Below are positions 53,984 to 63,484 of a stretch of DNA of 64,000 nt, in pieces. Origin of the DNA: Paenibacillus sp. E222 (GTDB lineage: Bacteria; Bacillota; Bacilli; Paenibacillales; Paenibacillaceae); contig NZ_CP058552.1 in NCBI RefSeq assembly GCF_013401555.1, forward strand, positions 6,696,001 to 6,760,000. The letters run 5' to 3'. Within the stretch, counting starts at the first letter, position 1. Every line of letters starts with the position of its first letter. The notes under the pieces are model-generated. The model saw nothing but the letters and a program-made list of their open reading frames with translations, ran no database searches and was not told the origin of the DNA. The position numbers were made by a program, and so were the translations under genes.

Positions 53984-54151
53984 CTATTCCGATAATTGAA
54001 GCAACCATTTGCGCAAAGAATCGATCTCTATAAAAATGTCTTCCCCGCCGTTTTTCGGTATGGATATGTTGGGTCTGCCAAGTGTATGATGCTCTTGCAG
54101 CATCTTGCTCCATAAGAATTCAATCGCTCTCAAAAGCTCCAACAAAAACTC
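53984..54151 (-). pseudogene. In-frame continuation beyond the stop of the 54152 gene
   Basis: After the TAA at 54152-54154 the same reading frame stays open for 55 codons up to a TAG at 53984-53986. The translated piece, EFLLELLRAIEFLWSKMLQE onward, ends RKWLLQLSE and looks like normal protein. It has no good ribosome binding site or ATG of its own at the beginning. It is therefore most likely the severed C-terminus of the upstream gene, giving an original length of about 198 residues. Confidence 0.6.
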
Positions 54152-54580
54152 TTATTCAGATGTAATGAACTGCGTGAGTATTTTCTGAGGATCCAACTCC
54201 AAACGAATAGCAAACCTTAATCTGCCCTTTGCCAGCTGCTCCATTTCTAGTAAGTAAGGATCGATTCCATAACTTACACAGGCTTTACCCCGCTCCATCA
54301 ACTTGCGAATAGCTCGCAAGTAGTCCAGCCATATATTCAAGCCACTTGGAACCTCATATCCAATCAGTGGTTGTCCGCCCTCATCGAATACATGAATGGC
54401 CATCTGAAGAGAGTCCAGTCCAAATTTTCTACTCATTATCAACCGTTCTACCTGTATTCGATCATTCACATCCGCGTATTGAACTTCAGGTCTTTGTTTT
54501 ACAGCAACCAGCCAGTTATCCATTCCACTCTCTTCTTCAATCATAGATCCCGATTTAGCCAGATACACTCTAGCTTTCAT
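54152..54580 (-). CDS. Hypothetical protein, likely shortened by an in-frame stop
   Basis: A 142-residue soluble protein that I do not recognise. MKARVYLAKSGSMIEEE begins it, and RKFGLDSLQMAIHVFDEGGQ and GRLRFAIRLELDPQKIL follow. A GGGGGC lies before the ATG, and the gene starts 11 bp after the stop of pgsA, so they are cotranscribed. The frame continues after the TAA for a further 55 codons of ordinary-looking sequence (53984-54151). Either a nonsense mutation has truncated the protein or the stop is a natural end. Codon usage gives no sign of recent transfer. Confidence 0.7.
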   Translation of the reverse strand: MKARVYLAKSGSMIEEESGMDNWLVAVKQRPEVQYADVNDRIQVERLIMSRKFGLDSLQMAIHVFDEGGQPLIGYEVPSGLNIWLDYLRAIRKLMERGKACVSYGIDPYLLEMEQLAKGRLRFAIRLELDPQKILTQFITSE

Positions 54581-54590
54581 GACAAGCCCC

Positions 54591-55178
54591 CTACCTACCC
54601 AACCTAAGCAACCTATAGTTCACTACAATATAGTTCAATCCCGATAACAGCGTAACTCCTACCGCCAGCCACAATAAAATCCCATCAACTCGCACATCTG
54701 TCAACAAACTGAACGGAACATTATTCAATAACACAGCAATGATGGCTGCGACCTGCAGCACCATTTTGAGCTTGCCATACCGGTCGGCCGCAAGTGCGAT
54801 CCCCTGTTCACTCGCAATCATGCGCAGCGCCGTAATGACAATTTCACGTCCAATAATGATTACAGCAATCCATGAACCGATCAGATTCTCCTGAACCATC
54901 ATAATCAGCGCAACCGAAATCAATAGTTTATCTGCCAGTGGATCAAGCAATTTCCCCAGATTGGTGATCTGATTATATTTTCGCGCCACATACCCATCCA
55001 ATTTATCGGTACCCGCAGCCAGTGCAAAAATAATAACGCCAATCACCAGACCATGCTGATCCAGAAAACGAATAAGTTCACTCGACTCCTGTATCCATGA
55101 CGGCAACGGGATGAAGCACAACATAAACAAAGGAATCAATGCCATTCTCGCCAGGGTAATTTTGTTAGCCAGGTTCAT
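54591..55178 (-). CDS. pgsA: CDP-diacylglycerol-glycerol-3-phosphate 3-phosphatidyltransferase
   Basis: A 195-residue membrane enzyme of phospholipid synthesis that makes phosphatidylglycerol phosphate from CDP-diacylglycerol and glycerol-3-phosphate. The CDP-alcohol phosphotransferase signature D-x2-D-G-x2-A-R-x8-G-x3-D-x3-D is complete in TDKLDGYVAR and GKLLDPLADK (about 57-85). NKITLARMALIPLF at the N-terminus is typical of PgsA. There are about five or six membrane segments. It lies just upstream of the hypothetical gene at 54152. It could be a second pgsA paralogue, since the usual recA/cinA neighbourhood is absent. Confidence 0.93.
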   Translation of the reverse strand: MNLANKITLARMALIPLFMLCFIPLPSWIQESSELIRFLDQHGLVIGVIIFALAAGTDKLDGYVARKYNQITNLGKLLDPLADKLLISVALIMMVQENLIGSWIAVIIIGREIVITALRMIASEQGIALAADRYGKLKMVLQVAAIIAVLLNNVPFSLLTDVRVDGILLWLAVGVTLLSGLNYIVVNYRLLRLGR

Positions 55179-55250
55179 GGAAAACCTCCCTCTACTTCAC
55201 TCCAGTATGTTGTGATTTCTCCACCATTGAGCCATCCTCCTTTTTTTCAC

Positions 55251-55295
55251 AAAAAAAGAAAGGGCAGACTGCTCATACAGTTACCCCTTCTTCGG
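55251..55295 (-). terminator. Terminator of the bceAB-like pair
   Basis: On the minus strand AAGGGGTAACTG pairs with CAGTCTGCCCTTT around TATGAG, followed by CTTTTTTT. It lies about 40 bp beyond the permease stop. Confidence 0.8.
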
Positions 55296-55333
55296 AATTC
55301 TTTAATGTATTCCTCTGTAGCTCATCCTCTGAT

Positions 55334-57259
55334 CTACAATGATTCCTTTATCACTCGTTTGTAATACCATATGGACAACAGGCCGAAGATGGAATACAAC
55401 AACGTATACACAATCATGACGATTACAGTAGGTGTGGCAAGTTCGGTGCCAAAGAAGAACCAGCCTGATTTCACGGCAAAATAACTATGGCTTAGTCCCA
55501 CAACAAGTGGAATGCCGAAATTAAACAACTGCTTGTACTGAATTCCGCGTAACAAATTGCCTTGCGTAAATCCAAGTTTGCGCAGAATGGTATAGTTTGA
55601 TTTCTCTTCTTCGCTCTCATTCATTTGTTTGAAATAGAGGATACACCCGGATGTAATCAAGAAAGTCAGTCCCAGGAAACCAACAATGAACATGATTAGG
55701 CCCATACTGGTTCGTTGATTATTTCTGAATTCAATCTGGGAGAAGCTTGGAGCTTCCAATTTCAGATCTGCAAAAATGGCATACGCATTCTCTTCTTGCC
55801 CGGAATCTGTAATGTGCACACCGTAATAATCGGTCGCTCCCCCTTTTTGAAGTTTCGGATCAAGATCCTGCTCAAGCTCCGCATAAACCGATTCATCCAC
55901 AACCGCCACGGGTGTACCCTGGGTATAGTATACGGGAAGCACGCCCTGTTTCGTGGTTCCGATTAATTGCTGGTCAATGGCTTGCTTCAACCCGTGCAGA
56001 ACAATGGGGCCTTTCTCCTGAATTGAAATTAACTGTTGGATTACATTGCCATACCCCATGAAAACCACTTCACCTGGTTGCAGGTCGATGTTATCTACCA
56101 TGCTGTCACTTAACACACTACTGAACAATCGATCTTCCGACAGGGAATCATTCATCACCTTGGTTGCATCAATTTCAATATACAAAGGTTGTCTGTGTTT
56201 CTCTTCATATGGAATCTGTTTGTGATCCAACTCGGCTACAAAACGATTTTTCACATCAACCTGGGCAAATGAAAAATCATCTGGCAAGCTTTCCTTGGCT
56301 TGCGCCTCTGCCGAATAATAGGAAATATAACTGAGCGACAACATGCCTATGGCGAGTGCCGATACGGTAGTAATAATGGTCAGCAGCAAGGCATTCGACT
56401 TCATGCGAAACATGATGGAGGATAACGACAATACCTCGTTAATGGAGAGGTAGCCTTTTTTGCTTTTGCGAATCAGATTAAACAGAAAACTGACCGAACC
56501 TTTGTAGAACAGATATGTCCCCAGAATGACCGAGAACAGAATCAGAATCATCGTGTACATTAACTGCTGCATATCCAACGCCTCACCATTGAACAGCCGT
56601 GCAGACAGGATGTAACCGAACACGATCAGAGCAATACCCAAGATACCCATCAGAATCTGCCCAACAGATAACTTCTTTACCTGCTGCTCTGTTGTAGAAG
56701 ACACCCGAAAGAGTGATAGAATACTCTGGGCTCGGATAAATGTGTAATTCATCAACATGATAAGCAGATACATGACGGCAAAGACAATCAGCGTTTGTAC
56801 TAGCGCCATCGGTGAGAAGTATAGCTTCGTGATCACATCAACGCCAATAATTTTGAACAAAATCATCAATATCAGCTTGGAACCCAGAAACCCGATTAGA
56901 ATACCGATTACCATAGAACCAAAGTAGAGAATGCAATTTTCCGCACTCAAGATGCCAAATATTCTTCCCTTCGTCAGTCCGATTAGCTGAAACAAACCGA
57001 TCTCCTTACTGCGCCGCTTGATAAAGATCGTATTGGCATAGAGCAGAAAAATGCCCACAATGACAATCAGTAACACGGAGGATGCGCCGATCGCAGCCGC
57101 TCCTTTCGTTGATTCAGCAACCTCATCCATGGAGGGATCATATTGTAGTGTCACAAAGGAAAAATACAGCGCCACACTAAAGATCAGGGCAAAGACGTAA
57201 AGATAATAATTTTTCAGATTTTTCCTTAGATTGCGAAAGATGATGTAATTCAGGCTCAT
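55334..57259 (-). CDS. BceB-type ABC transporter permease
   Basis: A 641-residue FtsX-like permease with ten predicted membrane helices and the large extracellular domain between helices 7 and 8 (about 310-520) that is typical of Bce-type antimicrobial-peptide transporters. [21 protein letters not shown] is the conserved cytoplasmic turn, and a similar [21 protein letters not shown] occurs near the end. Its ATG overlaps the stop of the ATPase gene. In characterised systems the permease also acts as the sensor for the partner histidine kinase. Specific peptide unknown (bacitracin-, nisin- or mersacidin-like). Confidence 0.92.
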   Translation of the reverse strand: MSLNYIIFRNLRKNLKNYYLYVFALIFSVALYFSFVTLQYDPSMDEVAESTKGAAAIGASSVLLIVIVGIFLLYANTIFIKRRSKEIGLFQLIGLTKGRIFGILSAENCILYFGSMVIGILIGFLGSKLILMILFKIIGVDVITKLYFSPMALVQTLIVFAVMYLLIMLMNYTFIRAQSILSLFRVSSTTEQQVKKLSVGQILMGILGIALIVFGYILSARLFNGEALDMQQLMYTMILILFSVILGTYLFYKGSVSFLFNLIRKSKKGYLSINEVLSLSSIMFRMKSNALLLTIITTVSALAIGMLSLSYISYYSAEAQAKESLPDDFSFAQVDVKNRFVAELDHKQIPYEEKHRQPLYIEIDATKVMNDSLSEDRLFSSVLSDSMVDNIDLQPGEVVFMGYGNVIQQLISIQEKGPIVLHGLKQAIDQQLIGTTKQGVLPVYYTQGTPVAVVDESVYAELEQDLDPKLQKGGATDYYGVHITDSGQEENAYAIFADLKLEAPSFSQIEFRNNQRTSMGLIMFIVGFLGLTFLITSGCILYFKQMNESEEEKSNYTILRKLGFTQGNLLRGIQYKQLFNFGIPLVVGLSHSYFAVKSGWFFFGTELATPTVIVMIVYTLLYSIFGLLSIWYYKRVIKESL

Positions 57260-58011
57260 GGCTGCACACCACCCAACACGCCCTGAGTTTTGATAATATC
57301 GTTGAAGAAAGTTTGTCGGGACTCGTCTCCTTTATTTAATTGGGTGTAGATCTGACCGTCCCGGATGAAAATCACCCTGCTGCAATAACTTGCGGCAAAC
57401 GGATCATGTGTAACCATAATAATCGTAGCCTGATGCTTCCTGTTCATATCACTCATTTTGCCAAGCAGGTCCGAAGCCGATTTGGAATCGAGTGCACCCG
57501 TCGGCTCGTCAGCGAAAATAATGCTCGGATCATGCACAAACGCACGGGCGGCTGAAGTTCGCTGTTTCTGTCCACCCGAGATTTCGGATGGATATTTGTC
57601 TTTCAGCTCATATATGCCCAGCTCACGGGCGATTTGTTCGAACTTCAGGTGTGCCTCATGCTTCGGAATACTCGTAATCGAGAGCGGCAGCAATACATTT
57701 TCCTTCACCGTGAGGGTATCCAGCAAATTATATTCCTGAAAAATAAAACCGAGATAGTCTTTGCGGAACTCAGCCAGCCGTTTCTCCTTCATGCCGGTAA
57801 ACTCCTGGCCTTCGATTTCAATTGTGCCCTGACTTACCCGATCGATCGAAGAAAGAACATTCAGCAGTGTCGTTTTCCCCGAACCCGAGGGCCCCATAAT
57901 CCCAACAAATTCGCCTTTACTTACCCCGAGATCAATCCCCTTGAGGACTTCCTGTTTATTTAATTTGTTGCCATAGACTTTATGAATTTTTTTGGCTTCC
58001 AGTATCCACAT
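57256..58011 (-). CDS. BceA-type ABC transporter ATP-binding protein
   Basis: A 251-residue ATPase. Walker A is [16 protein letters not shown], the Q-loop is [17 protein letters not shown], the signature is [16 protein letters not shown] and Walker B is [15 protein letters not shown]. The signature ends in TSAAR rather than the usual VAAAR. The ATG at 58011 has AGGAG 10 nt upstream; an upstream in-frame extension is not supported. A palindromic regulator site lies about 90 bp upstream, inside the end of the kinase gene. It is translationally coupled to the permease. Confidence 0.93.
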   Translation of the reverse strand: MWILEAKKIHKVYGNKLNKQEVLKGIDLGVSKGEFVGIMGPSGSGKTTLLNVLSSIDRVSQGTIEIEGQEFTGMKEKRLAEFRKDYLGFIFQEYNLLDTLTVKENVLLPLSITSIPKHEAHLKFEQIARELGIYELKDKYPSEISGGQKQRTSAARAFVHDPSIIFADEPTGALDSKSASDLLGKMSDMNRKHQATIIMVTHDPFAASYCSRVIFIRDGQIYTQLNKGDESRQTFFNDIIKTQGVLGGVQP

Positions 58012-58098
58012 ATCCCACTCACTCCTCTTTGGTATATCTCCATCATAGGCGGGATACTCCAATTTATCGTGCGATTCACCGAACAAAACCAAAAAGCA

Positions 58099-58116
58099 TG
58101 TGACAATGTTGTCACA
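58099..58116. promoter_or_regulatory. Putative BceR-type operator before the ABC pair
   Basis: TGTGACAATGTTGTCACA is an inverted repeat (TGTGACA-N4-TGTCACA) located at the end of the kinase gene. On the minus strand a TTGGTT-N18-GATAAA promoter follows directly. Bce-type response regulators bind such dyads just upstream of -35 of the transporter operon. The pair bceAB would then be induced separately from bceRS. Confidence 0.6.
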
Positions 58117-59116
58117 CGCCTGCAAGGTGGATCATGTCATTCTTTCGCGGGAAGGTTAGCTTGACGCTGGTGCCCTCTCCGGGAGCAGACTGTACCTGAA
58201 TGTCTATACGAAGTGTTTGTGCCACCTGTCGAGTCAAATACAAACCCATCCCCGTTGCGTTTCCTTCCAGCCTGCCTTGGGTTGAAGTGAAGCCTTTATC
58301 AAAGATACGTGGTAAATCCTGCGCTTCGATCCCTCGTCCATAATCCTGAATGGTCAATATAATATGCCCATCCTGTTCCTTGCTTTCAATGACAATGTCA
58401 GAGGAATGACTGTATTTCACCGCATTGCTAAGCAGCTGCCGTATGATAAAACCTAACCATTTGCTGTCGGTCAGCACCTTGGTCACATCTAATGACACGT
58501 CGAAGCCAATCCGTTTGGATATACACCATGACTTCAAAGCTCTAATCTCGCCATTCAAAATCGGTTCAAGCTCTGTTTCTTCCACAAACAAATCATTATG
58601 CATAAATGGAATACGCTTCTGGTGAAGCTGCTGATCGAGCAGTTGGTGAATTCGCAGCCATTCATACGTCATCTGTCCTTGCAGCTTGTCATCCGGCATT
58701 CGCTCGATCATCAATTGCAGCGCGGTTAGTGGCGTCTTCACCTCGTGAATCCAGGCTAACATCTCATCCTTCTCCTGCTCCAGCAAAATAAAATGAGCTG
58801 ATGACTCCTTCCGATAACGTTCGGTCTGGGAAGTCACGGCATCGTGCACAATCCGTTCATAAGGGCTTTCAGCGATATCCAAATCCCCTGGATCATAGGT
58901 ATGATCCCAGGCAGTTAATCTTTTGTAGAAACGGGTCTCTATTGGATATCTCGCCCAGATAAACACAATGCATACCACTACATTCAGCACGACGATGTAC
59001 GCTACAGATTGGAATGGAATGGACTTGTCGATATAGGCTACAAATAAAAAGATGAGCTGTATGCTTATAAGCAACACTAGCCAGCTCAGCTTTTCCCGTA
59101 TGTATTTTCCAATCAT
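58112..59116 (-). CDS. BceS-type sensor histidine kinase
   Basis: A 334-residue kinase of the intramembrane-sensing type: two membrane helices (about 12-27 and 37-55) with almost no extracellular loop, then the phosphoacceptor His at 124 in [12 protein letters not shown] box [10 protein letters not shown] and the G boxes DYGRGIE and [10 protein letters not shown] follow. Such kinases detect peptide only through the partner BceAB transporter. The gene overlaps the response-regulator stop by four bases (ATGA). Confidence 0.92.
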   Translation of the reverse strand: MIGKYIREKLSWLVLLISIQLIFLFVAYIDKSIPFQSVAYIVVLNVVVCIVFIWARYPIETRFYKRLTAWDHTYDPGDLDIAESPYERIVHDAVTSQTERYRKESSAHFILLEQEKDEMLAWIHEVKTPLTALQLMIERMPDDKLQGQMTYEWLRIHQLLDQQLHQKRIPFMHNDLFVEETELEPILNGEIRALKSWCISKRIGFDVSLDVTKVLTDSKWLGFIIRQLLSNAVKYSHSSDIVIESKEQDGHIILTIQDYGRGIEAQDLPRIFDKGFTSTQGRLEGNATGMGLYLTRQVAQTLRIDIQVQSAPGEGTSVKLTFPRKNDMIHLAGV

Positions 59117-59802
59117 GTTTCCGCCTCTTCCGTTGCCATATAGCCCTGCCCCACCTTGGTTTCAATATAGCCATCCAGATTTAGCGGCTCCAGCTTTTTG
59201 CGAAGACGATTGACGTTGACTGTCAGCGTGTTATCACTCACAAAATGTTCATGATCCCAGAGACTGCGAATCAGGTCTTCCCGGGTCACAATCTGATTTT
59301 TGTGCTCAACCAGCACTTTGAGAATGAACATTTCATTTTTGGTCAAAAGGACTGACTCATTGTCATGGGTAAGCGTATTTTTCACATATTCAATGGTAGC
59401 CCCACGCCATGTGCGCAGCTCAATCCGCTCTGTATTGTAGTTATATACCCTACGCAGGATCGCCTGGATCTTGGCTATCAGCACATCGAAATGGAAGGGC
59501 TTCTGGATAAAATCATCTGCGCCCAGATGCATCGACATGACCATATCCGTAGGATGATCCCGTGAGGACAGAAAGATAATCGGCACATTGGAATGGGCTC
59601 GGATCATGCGACACCAATGAAAGCCGTCATACTGGGGAAGCTGAATATCAATAATGACCAGCTGTGGCTGAATAGCACTGTATTCCTGCATCACTTTGCC
59701 AAAATCCTGCACGCCATACACGTCATATGACCACTGGGATAACCGTTCTTTGATTTCACTGAATAACGATTCATCGTCTTCAATGAGCATAATTTTAAAC
59801 AT
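59113..59802 (-). CDS. BceR-type OmpR family response regulator
   Basis: A 229-residue regulator. The receiver has acidic pocket IEDDES, phosphorylated Asp near residue 52 in VIIDIQLPQ, Ser/Thr in FLSSRD and Lys in FIQKPF. The C-terminal winged helix (about 130-225) contains LLTKNEMFILKVL and NRLRKKL. It is first in the four-gene module and probably acts on the dyad at 58099-58116. Confidence 0.93.
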   Translation of the reverse strand: MFKIMLIEDDESLFSEIKERLSQWSYDVYGVQDFGKVMQEYSAIQPQLVIIDIQLPQYDGFHWCRMIRAHSNVPIIFLSSRDHPTDMVMSMHLGADDFIQKPFHFDVLIAKIQAILRRVYNYNTERIELRTWRGATIEYVKNTLTHDNESVLLTKNEMFILKVLVEHKNQIVTREDLIRSLWDHEHFVSDNTLTVNVNRLRKKLEPLNLDGYIETKVGQGYMATEEAET

Positions 59803-59891
59803 ATACCTTCACCACGTTTCTGTTCTTCTTGGGCATTGCCCGAAGCATATTGTTTGACAATCTACGGGGGACCGTTCCAGATACGGATCGT

Positions 59892-59975
59892 TCTTCCGAT
59901 CGCTGTTGCCCCCAAATTTCCTTTATTAAATTTAGAAATTAGGAGACAAAGGCGAACGCTACCGCTTCTTCAGAA
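59892..59975. repeat. Hairpin repeat family B, copy 2
   Basis: TCTTCCGATCGCTGTTGCCCC begins the element, as in the copy at 42829-42920. The left arm GTTGCCCCCAAATTTC pairs imperfectly with the later GAAATTAGGAGACAA. AAAGGCGAACGC follows. It lies in the 59803-60095 gap, which contains no credible gene. Confidence 0.65.
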
Positions 59976-60095
59976 TCGATTCCGTCTCTTCCACTCCTGC
60001 CGCTATTAATAGAACAATACAAATTTCGAGGCAAAGTAAATCCATAATCTCTTACCAATTTAGATGAATCTAAACGTTTATAACTGTTAATCCTG

Positions 60096-60836
60096 TTATC
60101 CCTCCATAGTATGGAGGACCTTGCTTGGATCACTGATTTCTTCCATCCGTTCAATTAATTGCTTGGCGACATCTTGTGGCGATCTTAATTGGCCTGCTTC
60201 ATAGACCTGACCGAATACCTCAGACAGTGCAAATTCCTCTGCACTTTTGCCTCTTGCCACAGCCTGTAGCTCAGTATCTACCATCCCTGGATCGAATGCA
60301 ATCACTTCAACGGGATTGGGTTGCCCGGATTGTTCCATCGCTACGCACTGGGTGAACATGTTTATTCCAGCTTTGGAGGCACAGTAAGATGCCATTGAAG
60401 GTGCCGGATAACTGCCTGACCCGGACGATACATTGACTATTTTTCTGCGTGTGGTCAGGTGGTTGGTATGTTGTATAAAAGATGAAGTCAGAATCATAGG
60501 CGCTGCCAAACTGATGTTCAGATTAAGACTGATCTCCTCTGCACTGCACCGATCTATCGATTTCAACGGTTCCAGCATCGCTGCATTGTTTATGAGCCCA
60601 ATGAATTCAACTTCTTGCAAAGATATCTGTTTCAAAATGTGTGAGACAAGCTCTTCGATACCACTAAGGTCACCAAGATCGTACTGAAAATGCTTATAAC
60701 GATCAGTCGCTTCCTTCATGTCAGCTGTTCCGCGTGCAATGCCGTAGACGTAATCTCCTTTTTCCACTAACAATTCTGCGAGTTGCTTACCGATCCCCTT
60801 GGACGTACCTGTAATGATAAAGTGCCTGTTTCCCAT
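60096..60836 (-). CDS. Short-chain dehydrogenase/reductase
   Basis: A 246-residue SDR. The cofactor turn is IITGTSKGIGKQLAELL, the NNAA strand is LINNAAMLEPL, and the catalytic Tyr-x3-Lys is in SYCASKAGIN with Ser in VSSGSGS. It resembles the YueD/benzil reductase and sepiapterin-reductase-like group. The ATG at 60836 has AAGGG upstream; a GTG at 60848 is also in frame. Substrate unknown. It is followed by the repeat element and preceded by a methyltransferase gene. Confidence 0.9.
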   Translation of the reverse strand: MGNRHFIITGTSKGIGKQLAELLVEKGDYVYGIARGTADMKEATDRYKHFQYDLGDLSGIEELVSHILKQISLQEVEFIGLINNAAMLEPLKSIDRCSAEEISLNLNISLAAPMILTSSFIQHTNHLTTRRKIVNVSSGSGSYPAPSMASYCASKAGINMFTQCVAMEQSGQPNPVEVIAFDPGMVDTELQAVARGKSAEEFALSEVFGQVYEAGQLRSPQDVAKQLIERMEEISDPSKVLHTMEG

Positions 60837-60883
60837 GTACTTTAACACCCTTTCTGTTACGCATTTTGGTTAGAAACATCTTA

Positions 60884-61606
60884 TTATGTATGGATTGGTT
60901 TTCTCCACAACGTCACCCATAGAATGGGCAAGCCAAAACAATCTTCATCCTGATCCATCTCCTTCATCGGTCGCAACTCCACGCATTCAAATGGATCTTC
61001 AAGCAAATAGCGAAGCTTTTCCTCCGTAAAAGCCAGACCACCTTTCATCGACTTCTCACGGTATACCTCCCAATCGTCCATAACGCTCTCCGGTCCACCC
61101 TGACCGCCAAATCCTGGAGCAAAGCAGGTCATTCCAAAATACCCTCCAGGTTTAAGTGCTTTCTGAATCATCTGTATGTAGGGAATTCGCTGATGTGGCA
61201 GCAGGTGGTGAAGACATCCCGAATCATAGACCAGATCGTACTCTTCCTGTGGCGTGAGTTCAAATGCTGATTTGCATTCGAAATTCACCTCAAGCTTTTC
61301 TTCCGCTGCTCTTTCCTTGGCCCAGGCAATGGCTGCCTCCGAGAGATCATAAGCATCTACCTTATAACCCTGACGTGTTAGATATATTGCATTTCTTCCC
61401 GGGCCACAACCTAGCTCCAATGCTTTACGCCCAGGTAATATCCCTGAGTTCACATGTGCTACCAGATTTTCATCCGGCTTGTTTGGAAAAAAGGGAATCG
61501 GTCGGTCCCGATCTTCATAGAACGGTTCCCAAAATTGCTTCGCTGATCTGAATTCTGCGTCAAGCATGTCATATAGATCCTGGACATTTTTAATCGTCTT
61601 CTCCAT
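60884..61606 (-). CDS. Class I SAM-dependent methyltransferase
   Basis: A 240-residue methyltransferase. The SAM-binding glycine motif is ALELGCGPGRNAIYLTR (about 67), followed by DAYDLSEAAIAWAK with the acidic residue and VYDSGCLHHLLP. It is of the thiopurine/TehB-like or ubiquinone-type group, and the substrate is unknown. ATG 61606 has GGAGG 9 nt upstream; an earlier start at 61648 is not supported. It lies 48 bp before the SDR gene. Confidence 0.9.
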   Translation of the reverse strand: MEKTIKNVQDLYDMLDAEFRSAKQFWEPFYEDRDRPIPFFPNKPDENLVAHVNSGILPGRKALELGCGPGRNAIYLTRQGYKVDAYDLSEAAIAWAKERAAEEKLEVNFECKSAFELTPQEEYDLVYDSGCLHHLLPHQRIPYIQMIQKALKPGGYFGMTCFAPGFGGQGGPESVMDDWEVYREKSMKGGLAFTEEKLRYLLEDPFECVELRPMKEMDQDEDCFGLPILWVTLWRKPIHT

Positions 61607-61796
61607 AGCCACATTCCTCCTCGAATTCATACAAAATATCCTGTACATTCCCTCTTATGAATCGATCTCTTTCCCTTTAAATCACCCGATTTATCACGGT
61701 TTCTACGCTAAATCAACTACCCTCTATTATAACATTTCCAACCAATCCAACTCTATTTTTCTTGTATGATTCCGAGCCAAAAATGGTCTATTTACA

Positions 61797-61850
61797 TGTA
61801 AAAAACGACGTTTAGAAGAAAGTACCTCCCTGTCTTCTCAACATCGTTTT
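61797..61850 (-). terminator. Terminator of the 61874 GNAT gene
   Basis: On the minus strand AAAACGA and TCGTTTT form the base and AGAAGA and TCTTCT the inner stem of a hairpin, followed by TTTTTTAC. Confidence 0.7.
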
Positions 61851-61873
61851 AATCCTTTTTGTTCAGGATTCGA

Positions 61874-62380
61874 TCAGCTTAACTTCTTCGTTAGATACAG
61901 CACCACATCGTCATCGATAATCGTTTCATCGCCCCTCTTTAGATAACGATCATGCTTGTGAATACCAAGACCATCCGGTATATATCCACGACGGGCATAC
62001 AGAATTTGAGCTTTGCCATAATCGGAAAACACCCCGACACCAATCCCCGCAGTATCGGTTCTCTCCTGAATAACTTCTTCTGCCCGGTCCATCAAACGTG
62101 ATCCAATTCCCTGACGCTGATACTTAATCAGTACATTGAAATCATTAATTTCCGGAATACCCTGTTCCTTGAACGACGGGTAATATGAATTCCACAATAC
62201 ATTTACGTAACCGGCAAAAGCACCAGCAAGCTCCGCTACCAGAGTCACCCGCTCACCATTCTGCTGTTCTGCAAGATATTGAATATACTGCTCTGCCGAT
62301 TTCGCCCAACCCTGTTCCTGAAAAGCCTGCGAAATTACGACCGGATCGCTCTCATCCAAAAGTCTGATATGTATATTCAT
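61874..62380 (-). CDS. GNAT family N-acetyltransferase
   Basis: A 168-residue GNAT. RQGIGSRLMDRAEEVIQE is the acetyl-CoA loop, and AGYVNVLWNSYYPSF precedes it. GVFSDYGKAQILYARRGYIP is the usual C-terminal motif, where YARRGY replaces the more common YEKxGF. The substrate is unknown. The ATG follows AAGGAGA. Confidence 0.9.
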   Translation of the reverse strand: MNIHIRLLDESDPVVISQAFQEQGWAKSAEQYIQYLAEQQNGERVTLVAELAGAFAGYVNVLWNSYYPSFKEQGIPEINDFNVLIKYQRQGIGSRLMDRAEEVIQERTDTAGIGVGVFSDYGKAQILYARRGYIPDGLGIHKHDRYLKRGDETIIDDDVVLYLTKKLS

Positions 62381-62410
62381 CGATGTAATCTCCTTAATAT
62401 TATTAGATAT

Positions 62411-62884
62411 TTAAATGTTATTTTCACAAAAAGTCAGATCCACGAAGTGTTCGTGTGTCCCTTTGGCAGAATACATCCTCCACTGCTGCAAAAAAGTATA
62501 AAACATGTCTCCAAAACTCATACCCTCTGGCAATGTATCCACCATTTTTATCGCATCAATTTCCGAATTAGATTCCATCGATACAGCACGGAATTCCATA
62601 ATATTCGCATAATAGACCAAGCCGAATTTTCCGTTCATTTCATAGATTCCGAAGGGTTCAAGCATGAACTTCATTGCCCCTGTCTCTTCATACAGTTCTC
62701 TTCCAGCAGCTGTAAGAACAGACTCGCCAGCTTCACGATTACCTCCTGGGAATTCCCAGCCTTGGCGTTTAAGGTTATGAATAATGACGTATTTCTCCTG
62801 AAACTGAGTAACCATGATGACAAACTGAATCTCTTGTTCCAATTCATGAAATTCACTTAGTTCCAGCCACTGTTGCCCTATCAT
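62411..62884 (-). CDS. Nudix hydrolase
   Basis: A 157-residue Nudix protein. The Nudix box G-x5-E-x7-R-E-U-x-E-E-x-G is complete in GGNREAGESV and GRELYEETGA (about 48-70). It hydrolyses a nucleoside diphosphate linked to another group, and the substrate is unknown. AGGTG precedes the ATG. Similar B. subtilis proteins are YvcI/YjhB-like. It lies 28 bp after the DinB gene in the same direction. Confidence 0.9.
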   Translation of the reverse strand: MIGQQWLELSEFHELEQEIQFVIMVTQFQEKYVIIHNLKRQGWEFPGGNREAGESVLTAAGRELYEETGAMKFMLEPFGIYEMNGKFGLVYYANIMEFRAVSMESNSEIDAIKMVDTLPEGMSFGDMFYTFLQQWRMYSAKGTHEHFVDLTFCENNI

Positions 62885-62912
62885 CAGTAATTACACCTCA
62901 CATATTTCACCC

Positions 62913-63437
62913 CTAGATTTCCAACCTGCTTCTAAGCGAGGTAATATGGGCAACGTGGTGTCTGCCATGCCATGCATATACGCCCAAATTGTAGTCCAGT
63001 CTGGTCGTTTCTTTGGATGCGGGATGATAAAAGGTTTTGGCATAGTCTACATCTGATAATGTGTTTAACAGCGCTACCCAACGACGATGCAGCGCATCCA
63101 GGATTTGCAGGGAAAACTCGACGTCCAGCTCCCGCGAATCACTCAGTTCAGCCCATCGTTCCTCGTAATATGGTCTTATCGTAGGGTTATCCTCCGTCAG
63201 TGCCAGCTTGAAACGAACCATGCTATTCATATGGCTATCTGCCATATGGTGTATGACCTGTTTGAGCATCCAGCCACCTTCCCGGTAGGGTAACCTCAAT
63301 TGGTCTTCACTCAGTCCTTTAACCGCTTCACGGGCACGCTCCGGCAACTCCGCAATATCCTGAATCCACTGCTTCCGCTGCTCTGGTGTGACCTCGCCTG
63401 TATGTTCAAATGATCCAATCGGGTATCTCAAATCCAT
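62913..63437 (-). CDS. YfiT/BstA-like DinB family protein, putative metal-dependent hydrolase
   Basis: A 174-residue four-helix DinB protein. LRYPIGSFEHTGEVTPEQR is the usual start. The metal-binding His residues are in HHMADSHMNS (about 64) and AWHGRHHVAHI (about 155). YfiT-type proteins of Bacillales are putative bacillithiol S-transferases involved in detoxification. AGGAGGAATGATCG precedes the ATG. The exact substrate is unknown. Confidence 0.9.
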   Translation of the reverse strand: MDLRYPIGSFEHTGEVTPEQRKQWIQDIAELPERAREAVKGLSEDQLRLPYREGGWMLKQVIHHMADSHMNSMVRFKLALTEDNPTIRPYYEERWAELSDSRELDVEFSLQILDALHRRWVALLNTLSDVDYAKTFYHPASKETTRLDYNLGVYAWHGRHHVAHITSLRSRLEI

Positions 63438-63484
63438 CGATCATTCCTCCTTGTTTAAATGGTTTATATATACACATTGCCCTC

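Noticed and set aside
59939..60154. Small minus-strand frame after the SDR gene
   Set aside because: It overlaps the SDR stop and the hairpin repeat; no ribosome binding site.
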